Shown here: in pieces, positions 31,439 to 44,000 of the stretch
Layout: each line of letters begins with the position of its first letter
Numbering within the stretch: position 1 is the stretch's first letter
Assembly (NCBI GenBank): GCA_014526335.1
Contig: JACTAT010000112.1
Location: 1 to 64,000, forward strand
From: Chrysaora quinquecirrha
Taxonomy: Eukaryota > Cnidaria > Scyphozoa > Semaeostomeae > Pelagiidae
Direction: 5' to 3'
Length of the DNA: 64,000 nucleotides
Notes under the pieces: model-generated
The model's database searches: none
The model's input: the letters and a program-made list of their open reading frames with translations, nothing else
What the model was told of the DNA's origin: nothing
Translations under genes and position numbers: made by a program

Positions 31439-32659
31439 ATCATAAAAAATCTCTGTAAATAGCATTTTACTACTGCAGTGCCTTAATTCTTTTAGAATTC
31501 TTTTAGAATTCTTCTAAGCATTCTATAGAAATAAACTGTTATACATTCTTCATTTGCAATTACATCTTGTATGCCTGATGATTGAGAGATCATGAAACTC
31601 AGAGTTGCATACTAATAGTCTTTTTCTTTCTTTAGTAGTACTAAAAAGCTCCTATTTCAGTCGAGCACTGTGAACTGCGTATGGATAACTTAATTATACA
31701 TGTATAAATTATACTTCATATAGTAGATTAATAAATACCCTCCACTATCTTCAATTTCTGCTCTTATATTCCATTATGGGTAAAGATGTTTGTTTATGTT
31801 TCAAGCTTTAAATCACTCTATGATGCCATTATATGTTTATTTTTGTGCAATGTTGGGATCATTTAGAATTTGTCAATGTGTCTGTTTATGTAGCCGCAAA
31901 GTCACAAAGCTATGTAATTTCAAAGGCTATGTAACATTTTTCTATGTAACATTTATGTAACATATTTCTTATCCAAGGAACTTATCCTGCAAAACTCACA
32001 CATTCTTGGCTGTAAAATTCCGATAATTGAGTTTCATACATTGTAAACAATAGGAGCCGACCTTAAAAGGGATGGTGCCTGACATTTTCATGGATTGGTC
32101 AAAGAAAAGACGCCTTTATGACGACAAGGGATGTGCCTGATTTTTACTCAGTCATAGTGAGATGACGTCTGCATGAAAGGTTGATAGATTTCTGCGTCCG
32201 TGGAATGACTTGTCGCCCAAATTTTTTTTAGCATCAGTGAGTAAAAGTATACAACTTTTAGCATGCGTCAGCGTGAACCAAGTCAGTGACCATGAAAATA
32301 ACATACTAAGTAGCTTTGGAGCCTCCAATGTCAGGCAGAAAATGCATCTTCAAAGTTTCTATGCTGATAGAGTACGGTCAGTCTTCACGTATTCATGTTC
32401 ATAAGAAAATCTTTTATACGACTCCAACTAAAGTTACTTTCTCCCAAATGCTATTTATTACGTAATTTACTCTGCACAGCTCTAAGCAGTGAACTTGCGT
32501 CCTCGTCATCTTGCAATGTACCGTATGAAATTGTTACGGTGTAACCTACTATCGTACTGGTATGGTTAAAACGAAGGCCTTACCATAACAATATCAATGA
32601 TTTTTTTTTGAACCGGTATCGTTTAGATGGAGGCCTAACCGCAACAATTTCATTCCGTT
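31439..32659. other. Sequence between the Penelope nest and duplication copy 2
   Basis: AT-rich; no supported exon, no clear inverted-repeat element. In copy 1 this position would hold the upstream adhesion-receptor exons, and none of them is recognisable here. Confidence 0.45.
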
Positions 32660-32753
32660 GTTGCATCTTATCGGGATCCTGCAGACGGGGTATTAGATGT
32701 TAGTTGACAGGGTTTAATCATACTTTTTTTAATTATGTTTAACCTTTTTTCAG

Positions 32754-32786
32754 ATAACTGGCAGCAGCGTAAGCCTAACTTCATGA
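32754..32786 (+). pseudogene. Orphan last exon of an adhesion-GPCR-like gene
   Basis: After a tttttcag acceptor it reads ITGSSVSLTS-stop, against ITGSSAGLSS-stop at 21597-21629, with similar flanking intron sequence. No upstream partner exon remains, so it is a relic of the duplicated receptor. Confidence 0.7.
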
Positions 32787-33454
32787 GTTAACACAGAATT
32801 GGATGTAGTCAGCATGAAATCTCTATCTAACCCTTGATACCTTTATAGTATAGTAAGTCTAAAACTGATTGATTTTGATTTGAAAATTCGTATTTCATCA
32901 TCAAAAAGTCCTTCTAGCTTCATGCTTCTAGCTTCATTCTTGTTTTTATTTTCAGATTTCGTCATCTTTCTCCTCTTATCAGAATATTTTGATATTTTCT
33001 TATCTTGATTTTACATAAAAACGCACTTTGAAAAACATTTTAAATGACTTTGAGGATTTGGTTGTTGGTGATGACCTTAGAGAGATTTAACGCTACGTCA
33101 GCGACAAGCAAGATTCTCTGTGCGTCGCGGAATATGATAACAATTGAAAAAATATTTTGGGGGTATTTCGGAATGCTGATGAGTGCCGAGTCATCAGTCA
33201 TGTATTATCAATTGGCCGGTAAGAGTGAAATCATTTACTGAATAAAACAAATTTGGGTACAATTTTATTTTATTGCCTTGTTATACTTGTATTTTACAAC
33301 TTCCGACTATTGTTACTGCAGATAGTTTTTTCTGCTCTTTCACTTACAAATATACTAATCTGTGTACATTCGTAATGTGGCGTGGTTGACCTATATATTT
33401 TGTCTTACAAGTGTTTGATGCTTTTTGCAGAAAAGCCAATAACGGTGAATACGG

Positions 33455-34379
33455 CAGGGCATTTTTTAAGAAATTTTCACTACTGGGGAAAATTTGGAAA
33501 AGGGCCTAAAAGCGTAATAACCAAAAGTAGCTAAAATACATCATTTTAAAGATTTCACAGTTGCTCAAAATAAGAAATGACAAAGGACCAGGGGCGCAAT
33601 TCAACAGAATTTTTCAGGAGGTGTCAAGAGGTACTGAATAAAGAAGGCTGTAGAACGTCTAAGCAACCAGAGGGGTCTGGGGGCTTGCTGGCCCTGAAAA
33701 TTTTGAAAAATTGGGTAGCTAGAGTCGCTCTCGTGATCATTTCAGGAAACTTTTTTTCATTTTGCGCAGCCAAGTTTTTTAAGAAAACGGAAGAAACAGA
33801 AGATAAGTTGTGCCGAAATTTAATTGAAGTTATCGCCTGATGCCTGTGATAGTCCAAAAACGTAAAAATAAGTACAGAACGACTGACTCCACTTTTCTGT
33901 GGTTTAGAGTTTGGGGAATCCACTGCTGACGGTCGCACTGACTACCAATACATGATACTATCAAGAAGGGATTGGGTTGCAATCGGCCGAAAGTTGCCAC
34001 ATCTGAGGGCCCTGTAAGAAATCGTAATATACTGTCTCGAAAACTGCTTAAAATTGCAGCTTTTCTTTCGCACCAGTTATTCAAATTTTCCGAAGGCTCT
34101 CAAGGTATCCGAGGTATCCGTAAAAGATAACCGGAAAAAAATACTTAAGAAGCTCGTAACGATAGTGTGGATGGTTCTGGGATACTAATGCATGTTGTAG
34201 CTAATTAACGACAGACATTTCCACTTAAACCCACCAGTTGATATTCAAGTGGGTAAGTGGGAATCAACAAGGGCCCAGACTACTGGGGAAATCGTATGAT
34301 TTTGGCGCTCACTACTGGGGAAGGCATTGGGCCTACTGGGGAACATTCCCCAGTAGTTACACTGTTAAAAAATGCCCTG
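33455..34379. mobile_element. Non-autonomous hAT-type transposon, 925 bp, 8-bp TSD
   Basis: Ends cagggcattttttaa and ttaaaaaatgccctg are inverted. The 8-bp direct repeat gaatacgg lies on both sides (33447-33454, 34380-34387). Both features are hAT hallmarks. Several subterminal 'ctactggggaa' motifs occur near both ends. No transposase frame; frames 33577-33840 and 33624-33938 are not recognisable. The paralogous site in copy 1 (about 22310-22335) lacks the insertion. Confidence 0.88.
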
Positions 34380-35409
34380 GAATACGGAGAGGTGTAAATA
34401 AATAAAGATTTTTTTAATGCCTGTAAGAGCAAAGGTTTATCCAGGGTTAACACCACCAGGAGGGTTATTTATTACTTATGTCATGATGTAGAATCAGGTG
34501 TCTAGTTTGGGTTTTTCTTCAGCCACTGAATCATGAGATCATAGAGGATGAATTTACTGAATATTTTTTCCGCCCTTGCAATATGATTTATTAGAAGTAT
34601 TGATTACATGCAAGAGTCTTCCCCCTGATCAATAGAACCGCAACCGTGTGTGCCAAGGATGATCTTTTATGAACTGAATTTGCCGGCTCAAAGCAAGGTG
34701 CTTCTCGCCGTTATGAATTTACCCCTTCAAACAGGTGACATGTGCATGGGCCGGAAATCGTTTTTCCCATTTCAATCACCGATTTCAAAGGTATAATTTT
34801 AAAGGTAAATTTTAATTCAGGCAGTTCAAGGGCTAATGTACTAAACTCCCACTTCCTGAGGCCCGATCTTAATGAGTATTAATTGCTGTTTAAAAAAAAG
34901 AATTGTTTTTCAATCGAGTAGAATATTTTACATTCAGTATATTTTATTTTCACTTAGAATACAGAATACTCCGACCTACACACCATGCACATCTATTTCT
35001 TAGGAATATCCACTACAAATGACATACAGTTAAAAAATGACCAGGCTGCAAATAATTTCATCTTCAACGATATGAAACAAAATTTCAAGGAAATTAATAC
35101 ATCTACATATATCTGTATATATATGTACATGGGAAATAAATGCAAAAAACAAACTTAAGACAAGAAACTGAATGATATGCAAGGAATGATCCCATTGAAT
35201 GTTGGTGGCCTTTGTTGTCCTTATATTGTACTTATATGAGTTCCCACAAAGCGTTAACGGTTAGTCGAATTAGCTGTCTACATAAGTTTTAAGTTTTTTG
35301 AATACAGATTCAAAAGTCAAGATACATTTTGAACAGTCACTTATGTTCATACTACTGGTTGCAAATTCAAGTTCATTGCGACACCCATAATCTTGCTTTA
35401 AGTATGCTT

Positions 35410-36267
35410 CTACGCACTAACGGTCTGTCTTTGTTTCTTTAGCCAGTAACTAGCATAGAAGTATACCAGTGGATCTGTTAAGCCATTCAAGCTTCTTAGG
35501 CACATGCTCACCTCGAAAAAGACGCCTTTTCCAGAATTACAAGTGATTAAATTGCCTTCATTGGGAAACAGTATGTTGCAGATGATTGATGGTGATGTCA
35601 GGCAGAAGTAGCTGGTTGTTATCCAAATACAAGTTGCCAGAAGACGGTTTTCTTCATTTTTTGCCAGTCTCTCTCTCCTTTGCTCTGCTTCAGATTTTGA
35701 CTCAAGTGGACCGAGACGGCTCCTGCTTGATGATTTTTTTACTGCAACAAAGGAGTATGTTCCAACAAGAGCAATAAAAGTTGCAGACTGCAAGGTAGAT
35801 GCAATAATAGAAATTAAATTAAAATTAAACAGAAAGCCAGAAATCATTCCAGTTGCCAGGCCAAGTAGCAAAGAGCCAATCCAAATCCCAAAGACGTACT
35901 TCTTTTTTCTAGCAGCTGTAAAAACTTGCTTGTACTTGTTAGGAGAGTTTACGGCGTAAAATCTTTCAAACGTTATGAGCCATATGTTTCCGAAAAATGA
36001 GAAATGAATCGCAAACATTATACAGAAGAAAGGAACCCTATAGTTCCCAACTTCTTTACCAATAATTGCCCGCACTATTCTTGCGATTGCTATGAGTGAA
36101 GTGAAAGTATGACTGAATGCCAGGCTTGAATAATTTGGCCTCACTGAATCAACAAAGAAACTTTCTCTTTTCGCCAAACAAACACCATTGCAGATTATTG
36201 AGGCTGTGCTTGTGAGAAAAAGTGGTATAAGACAACCGTATAAGAACCCCATCATCGACGTTGTCAA
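35410..36267 (-). CDS. Rhodopsin-like (class A) GPCR, intronless, copy 2
   Basis: 285 residues, close to nine in ten identical by eye to the protein at 22936-23799. TM3 end NIWLITFERFYAVNSPNKY (ERF in place of DRY), TM4 FGIWIGSLLLGLATGMISG, TM7 LRSLNGLTDPLVYFYASYW. The frame is uninterrupted, and changes cluster in TM2-ECL1 (GKEVGNYRVPF against KDAWNKWVPF) and the N-terminus (MTTSMMGF), the parts facing outside. Both copies therefore look functional, perhaps with different ligands (inference). Same orientation and position relative to the adhesion-receptor tail exon as copy 1. Confidence 0.85.
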   Translation of the reverse strand: MTTSMMGFLYGCLIPLFLTSTASIICNGVCLAKRESFFVDSVRPNYSSLAFSHTFTSLIAIARIVRAIIGKEVGNYRVPFFCIMFAIHFSFFGNIWLITFERFYAVNSPNKYKQVFTAARKKKYVFGIWIGSLLLGLATGMISGFLFNFNLISIIASTLQSATFIALVGTYSFVAVKKSSSRSRLGPLESKSEAEQRRERLAKNEENRLLATCIWITTSYFCLTSPSIICNILFPNEGNLITCNSGKGVFFEVSMCLRSLNGLTDPLVYFYASYWLKKQRQTVSA

Positions 36268-39200
36268 TTTGTTAATTCTATGTGAGGTCCTATTTTATAC
36301 CAAAATTTAAGATTATAGATATGGTCCAGAAAGACACGAAAAGACTCACTATCATCTGTTTTTCCAGATGTCTTGACACAAAAGCATGTAGCTAAGTAAC
36401 CTTTGTTTGAATACACTATATCTTAAAAGAAAAAATTCTGAATAGGACGGCTTCTTTTCATTGAAATGTGATTTTGTCGGCAACGCGATGTGATTTAAGC
36501 AAGATTTTAGAAGGTCAAATCAAATTGCAATCTGCTATATATCAGTCATTTCAAAATTAATGAGAGTGTAGTAAATAAGATGTTGGATTGTGATGAACTA
36601 TAGTACTTCATTCTAACGTCAAAACAATATTGTTTTATTGTACTGTTTTCATGATGGTCCTTATCATCTCATACTTGTTTTAGTACTCATAGATGCTAGG
36701 GTGTTTGCCAATATGAACATGACAGGGATCTTAGCCCAGACGTCTTCGGGGTCACCAAAATAATAAGTATCTGCCGAAATAAGTCCACAAAAATAAGCCC
36801 CCATCCCGTTCTGACAAATATCATGGCTTGCCCGACAGGTGACTTGTCACGGAAAAATCTTATGGTGAATAATTTTGTCATGTACCCGAGCCAGTGTTAC
36901 ACAAAAAAAGAAACGTGTCTGTGGGCAAATTTTCAACCAAAAGAATAAATAGAGAATCTTCGGCCCAAAAAAATAAGAAAGTTCTTTAAAACCCATTAAA
37001 ATAAGAAAACTCATTAAAATAAGAATACTTTAGCCTTTTACGATTAAATAACTGAATAAAGAGGCGTGTTATTTTGAACAACAATTATTGAGTCTATGTC
37101 TTTATGGTCAACCGTACAAGACAAGAAGAAGCTTCACTATCGCTACCTGTTATAGCTGAAATACCATCTGCCGAAATAAAATGTTGACACATTTATCAAT
37201 CATCAACGTATGTGTTGCAAAAATTTCATATTTAGGCTTTCTTTAGCTGAACTTCACTTATCTTTTATTACTGTCAGCTGCTACTTTTCAGCCAGTATAA
37301 GCTGCTACTTTTCAGCCAGTAGCTATAAGCGGTCAAACACGTTCTTCAAGCACTCTCCTTTCTATGTGTAGTTTGAGATTTTCATACGAGCAGGTCTTAT
37401 AGATGTTGAATTGATACTTGGTTGTACATCAATACATCCCCCTCTTTAAGAACACCTCAATCTTAGCCCTCCATTTTCATTACAAAATTGCAGTTTTAGA
37501 GAAAAAATATTTTTCAATTTTCATTTAGCGACAGTTTTGATTTATTGCAAAAATAAATCAAAACTCACAGAAAGAATCGATTGTTTCGCAAAAAGCAGCG
37601 AAAAAAGTCATTTGATTATGTTCAAAATTATTAGAAAAAACTCAGTTAAATACAAATATGACAGGTTTCTCATGTATTAGCCTGGCTATTATATAATTCA
37701 TAGATTTTAGGCTTTTTTTAACCTCAATATTTTAGTAAAAAATCTCGTCTTATGCATAGGGGCAGAAATTAAATCTGCCTCACATCCAAGGGCCACATGG
37801 CCATAATAGTGTGGTGTTTCCCAAACTTTGTGGTATTTGAAACCCAAAGGGCAGTCTTGTAACTCAAAAGTGAGATCTCAGTGCGGCAATGTTGTTGCGG
37901 TTGTTGTCTGTCCGTTTCTTGCTGCGAAAAACAAAATGGTGTCAAAGTGGAGGCAAAGCTGCGAGTTTGAAGCAAAATAAAAGTGAGAGGATATTTAACA
38001 TCAATTAGAAAGGAAAATAAAGTTATATCATAAGTCAAACATCCAAACATTATTTATTTCATTTATGAGGTACTCATTGCTTTGGCGATCCACCGAAAAG
38101 CCTTTTTCAAATTCACAAACTACAGCATGTACCAAGAGGCCAAAGTTTCAGCATTTAGGCCTATAGACCTACTCTACTGAGTGGAGCTTTAAAAAAAAGT
38201 AGCTTGCATATGTCAGATTAAATTGACACAATGAGACGAATAAAAGAATGAAATTTAAATTCTTATGTTAAATTGTTGCTGAATAGAATTTAATCATCGT
38301 TTTCCTGTAATCATAAATTGTTTATGAGCATTCTATATATGTCGAAACCACTTGCTATTACACAACCAAAACCCTTGATAGAGGGAGTGTTTAGGTTTTA
38401 CGGTTACACGATTTTGCCAATATTTTTACTCGGATTTTCGGTTTCTTCCGAAAAATTACGCGGTTTTTCGGTTTTCAAAATCTTGTCGGTGAACGGTTTT
38501 ACGGCATTTCTATAATTATTCCGGTTTTTGATTACGATTTTGCGTCTTTGGTACTGAATGCCGACTCAGTGAAGTAGCAGGTAAGTCCGCATTGAAAACA
38601 AAAATTGTTATTAGAGGAAAACTTCTCAAAAACGTGAAGTGAACAGTAAAAGTTGACGAACTTACAGTTTTTATAGATTCTCTGTGCAATTTTTGTGAAA
38701 ACGGGGACTTGAATCGTGCCATACGGATTTGTTGAAAATATCGCAAGGTTTTACGGTTTTCGAGCAAATTTTGAGCGGATTTACAGTTTCCAGACCCCCC
38801 CCAAACACCACCTCTTGATATTATCTTCGATCATAGTCAATAGATTAAACACTGTTTATTCTATTGACTAGGTTTCGGTAACTCATGGCAGTCTCCTGCA
38901 ATACTTGCATTCGGGTTGCATTCTGCCTCGGAGCAGCACTCCCTTAACTGTGTTAACGGCTAGTTTATGTTCCATATTTTTTGCTATACTCCCTGGGGAG
39001 TATATATCGAATCTCTTGCAGCCATATTGTCGGCGCTACGAGGGTTTTTTAGGCCTTCATCACTAGGGTACCAATTTTACACCTCGGTGCTGTGTCACAG
39101 AGAGAAAGGTTTTTACATCATTATAGCAAGTGCAAACCACTACGCCACGCTGCTCTCTAGGTGAGCGATGGAGGAAATTTTAATCCATGAAAATCTTCTG

Positions 39201-39658
39201 CATCGATTACAAAATTGTGGTATTTTATTTGAGAGCTATAAGATAAGTTGTTTATTGCTTGTCAATTGCAATTATTTTTTGTAGTGAATTTCTGGAAATC
39301 GGTAAATCAATTTTGTGCTGGTTTTTGCTTCATGGCTCAAAAATGGCCTAAGATAGCTTCACGTGGAGAAAAAATTATTGTTTTTTCCTCATCCATTAGA
39401 GTTGAAGCTACATCAATTTTGCTGATGATAAAGAGATCCCTACTGACTAATATTCCAGAGTGCTCATCTTTCTGCCAATGCCATGTTGTGGATGGTAGTA
39501 CTGATAAAGAGGCAACTACTGATGACAAAAATACTTCACAGCTTAATGTCTCTCCTAACGTTTTGTTATGGCTGATTAGTTGACCTGCATAATAGCTGAA
39601 AGAGCAAATTCTATCTTTCTCCTTGCGAAAATTGAATTAGGCATGTCGGTACATTCTA

Positions 39659-39925
39659 CGATGCCTGCCAAAAGTCTTAGAACACTCACACTATTTTTAC
39701 ATAGCTGGTAGCAGAAAAAATCCCTCCCCCTTCAAGCAATGTTGATTTTTCTGTGGTTTGGAATATGCCTCGAGAACCCGCAATGCATCTTATGAAAGCT
39801 CAGACTGTACGAAAAAAGAACAACACTGGTTTGGGGGTGGGGGTTGATTTTCTTTATTTCCCAGCAAGAAAGGGTATTTTTTTTTAAAACTACGGGGTCG
39901 TTCCAAGGATTTTTGGCAGGCATTG
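39659..39925. mobile_element. MITE with TA duplication, 267 bp
   Basis: Ends cgatgcctgccaaaa and ttttggcaggcattg are inverted, bordered by TA on both sides (39657-39658, 39926-39927). Tc1/mariner-type non-autonomous element by these signs. Confidence 0.8.
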
Positions 39926-40147
39926 TAGTTCTCATTGAAGAACTGTGATTTTGAAATTGCAAGACTGCAAATATTTTGTCTGATAGGACAAAATGATGTA
40001 TTTTTCAGGGCACTCTGTTATTTTTGGATCTGTTCTTGTCTCAATGCCTTAAAGTGTCATGTGATCGCGTCAGAAAGGATATGTGATATTAATTGGCATT
40101 AATTAACTTCTAGCTATTAATTGCAGTAGCCAACCTAAAATAAATAA

Positions 40148-40196
40148 ATAAATTATTATTATTATTATTATATTATTATTATTATTATTATTATTT
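40148..40196. repeat. (ATT)n microsatellite
   Basis: About 48 bp of att repeats with one interruption. Confidence 0.95.
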
Positions 40197-41025
40197 TCGG
40201 TAGCATTGAAGCATGTGTTGCAGTTAGGAAAGGCTTGTAAGGAACGGACTGAAATATTACGATTGGAGTTGCTTTTCATTTCTATATTCTATCGTTATAT
40301 TGTCCACATAATTTACAATTTTCTTTCACTTACATGAGCGCTGAAACCAACGGACCAATTTGTATTCCTAGCCATATTCCATCATTTTCCATCTGTCATC
40401 CCACATAACCTTACAACAGTAATTGCCTAAGTATCATTGGAAAAACTGTGATAGTTATCCCAGTGACATGTCATCCACAACACACAAACACCGGAGCACA
40501 GGACCGAAACACAAAATTCGAGTTTCTAACATTGCACTAATCACGGCAAAAAGCGCTCCACGGGATTTCTTTTTCGGTAACACTGATATCGGATTTACTA
40601 ATTAAAATGAAATCTACGGGATGGCTTCTCTAAAAGATTAGCAGAGAATCCCAGCTTTTTTATTTATTATTTTAATAAACAGACAAGCAGGTATTTAATT
40701 AAGACCGCTTGCTTAAAGTCAAATCACTAATGAGTTTCTTTTTTTCTTCGTAAAATGTCTTGCTATTAAAATTGAATGCAAACCGAATGCGGCGATTTCT
40801 AATTAAGAAAACGCGAAAATATTAATTAGAATTATACGAAAAAGCTGTTATTTCTAAATTAAAATTGAAGGCAAGACAAATACCGTATGGTTGTTTTGGT
40901 TCTCCCTCTATGTAATTGTCAATAAATTTGTGCCTTTGTATAAAGTCACGTACGTCCTCACCAAACGGAGTTTAAGCTTGTTCTGAACAGTGTAATTTTA
41001 GAATTTCAGTGATTTTAGAAGAGAA

Positions 41026-44000
41026 ATGCTAATCAAGATAAAATTTTGTCAATGGATATTCTTTATTTGGTTTTTGACTGGGTTTGGTAAGTGAATATTT
41101 TAATGAACAGATTTCGGAGAAATTTTGCCCATTTTCGAATTATATACGTGAACAGTTAGGGGCAAAATTATTGCACTAACTTGCTCAAAATGGCGACTAG
41201 CTCTTGGCCTAAAACAATATTTTGTCGTAACGAAAGCTACGGGGCTCAGGAGCACCACGACTGATAATTTTAAGGGGGAGGGGAGATTTGTCATTTGACT
41301 CTCTTTCCATCAAAATCAAAGAGTGATGAGCTTTTTAAACGTTTTGACAGAGAAATTCATTGTAAAACTAGAGCGGTGCCTTCGAAAGCCTTGGGGAAAA
41401 TCTGTTTAAACTGGTTTCAGATTGAATGATAAAATTACTGGTTAACTTGCGGAGAAAATCTAAATTTGTTTCTATCCAATGAAGAATACTGAAGCAAGCA
41501 AAGAAGTCTTGTTTTAAATGTAGCTAAAGAATTTATCTCGTTGCTAAAAATTCAAACTAAGGAGGCCTGACAAATCCTCCTCTGTGTCTTTGGCAGTGAA
41601 TGACTTGTCTGCGGATAGGTATGTCTCACATTCCACAATATAATGTTCGGAGTAAACAATCACACAAGACCGAACCAGTTTATCATTATTCGATAAAATA
41701 AAGTTTAACGTGGTTTTTCTTCTGAATCGATAAATATATTGAGTTATTGAGAAGATCATTTGCTAAATGTATTAACGTTCGAATCATAGTTTTGTTCATG
41801 AGGCGCTTCAGGTTTTACACCAAGGTTATGCCAGGGTATCTGCATGAGGCAGATTGAAGTCATCGCACATTATGAAATTCAGAAGAGGGGAACACAAATT
41901 AGTGAGTAATGTTGATGTCCGCACTTTGCGAATTGCGTCATTGAATTGAAATGATGAAGAGCGACAGCGACAGCCTTTACGAGGGTCAGCTGGATGCCTA
42001 TATACAATTTGAGTACTATATCCAAATATATATACCAGAGTTTGAGAATTTCAACATGGGATCGTCCCTGAAACGTCACTGCGAGCATACAAGGTGAAGC
42101 CGTCACAGTAACGGCCATGTTTGGGAATTCTCGGACGCTGACGATCTTGGCGGAAAAGATTTTACTCAGGTTTATTAACGTCTGCGTCTAATAATTCATC
42201 TTGCAGCCAAGTTTCGCTTTGAGGCACAATTAATTGATTTTGATGTTGCAAAATACATTTGACAAAGTATACCATTTAAGAGGGAAATGAATTTTTTCCC
42301 GGAACTTGAAAGGTCACATCTTTTATAAATGCTTGTCGTCATTTCATTGTTCAAGCAAGCTCTAACTGACTTGCATGCAAGTTAAATGTTGAAGGGATTC
42401 TTATACCTAGAATATTTCAGGCTTGAAAAGTTTTCATATTTTGTATTGCTAGTTGTCGCATTGTTGAAAGTACGCATCGATGTCCTGGATGTCCGCATCG
42501 ATTTCTGGTAACTCAATTGCCGTTGTTTTTACTGACCATTCCTGGTGAAAACTTTCGTTGGTGAAAATTGCTTTGGGGAAACATTATTCAGGATCTATTT
42601 CTCAGGGGGGGGGGGAGAGATAAATAAAGGGAGATCCAAATATCTTTGAAAAATTTTGTCAGGAAACTGCTGAAACGCAGTGCCCAAGGACCCTATTTAC
42701 TTGTAAGCTTAGGCGATCCGTAGTCACGTAGTAACAGAAGAAAAAGTATACGAGTGAAACTTCATTCCAGAGAAGCCACAGTGAAATAAGGTAAAATATT
42801 GACACTAATCATTGCAAATCTAGGTAACCGGGGGTCCTAATAAGAGCGAGGGTTGGGAATTTTTCAAAAGCAAACTAACGCTTTTCAGTGAGATGATACA
42901 TTACACATTCAGCTACTGACTACTTTATAGATTAACCAGTATATTTAACAAGAGAAATTGATTTCTTGAAGTCATTTGTTCTCAGACTACATTGCATTAC
43001 ACGCGGAGAATCTAGCTAAATTGATTTAATTTTGCGATACCAAAGATATCATTTTTATTTTAGCTTGCTGTTTCGAAGGTGTTGGGTCGAGCACTGATTT
43101 GCCAATGGATAATACAAAAAGTGCTTGGCAAAGGAGTAAGTAAACGAAATTAAAATAGTGTTTGAGTAGTACAAAACTTCGAAATTATATTTGTTGTCAT
43201 ATACTTGATTACGAGCCCTCCAGATGACCATTTTTGGAACATGTCCACAAAAATAAATTTCTAACACTCAGAACATTGTCCAAGCTGGCCAAATTTCAAC
43301 GAATCGTAGCTACATCAATCGATTTTTCTTTACGAGTGCTTTCATTTCACACGATATATCCTCTTCGATGACGTCAGCAAAAATTATATCTATTGTTATA
43401 TTCTTAGAATGATGCGAGATCAGAGATGAAAAGAGACGTCCATTTAATAACAAAACATAAATCAACACTAAACACTAGGTTACATAACATAGACCATTGT
43501 TAGGTTCATAGGGTGTCCATAATATCTACAATCTTGGGCAAAATATTTGGAACAAGGCATTTTCTCCAAGGAATATGGCCTATTCAATTGATTTTCTACT
43601 TCCATAACTCCAGTTATTCCCCCTTTTACCCCCAAAACAATGTTGGTAGCAAAGAAAGACAACTTTTGCACGAAACAACATTGTAACGGGGGAGAAGGGG
43701 GAATCAATAGATAATAGCAAAACTATTTAGGCCGTTCCAATATATTTTGTCCAGGATTGTAAGACGTCGTACATATGTATGACGTCATGGGGGTTATTTC
43801 AAAGACCTCAAATACACCTTTTAAAAACCTGTTTACTCTGAGTCAAGTTTTGCGTTCGCTATAAACTAAAAATAATCATATTTACTTCGCATTTTTCTTT
43901 GATAATTTCAATACTTTCTGCCTAAAAGTAGATTATTACATAGTTTTTGTCATAAACCTGTCGCCTTTTCTCAGTTAAATGTCTTGAACCCCAGAAGAGG

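Larger units (their letters stand above)
32660..36660. repeat. Segmental duplication, copy 2
   Basis: Collinear with 21500-24290: 32754-32786 matches the last adhesion-receptor exon, 33040-33240 matches 21955-22150, 33410-33454 and 34388 onward match the stretch around 22290-22330, 34960-35400 matches 22540-22930, and 35410-36267 matches the receptor gene. The longer length is partly due to a hAT insertion. Confidence 0.8.
36300..41025. other. Intergenic stretch upstream of the large receptor gene
   Basis: Contains an inverted-repeat element (39659-39925), an ATT simple repeat (40148-40196) and possibly another degraded element at about 38379-38813 with weakly mirrored ends (agagggagtgttta / aacaccacctct). 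Otherwise AT-rich with no supported exon. The last few hundred bases should hold the promoter of the gene starting at 41026. Confidence 0.45.

Noticed and set aside
33577..33938. Transposase-like gene inside the hAT element
   Set aside because: Frames on both strands lack hAT dimerisation or catalytic motifs and are short.
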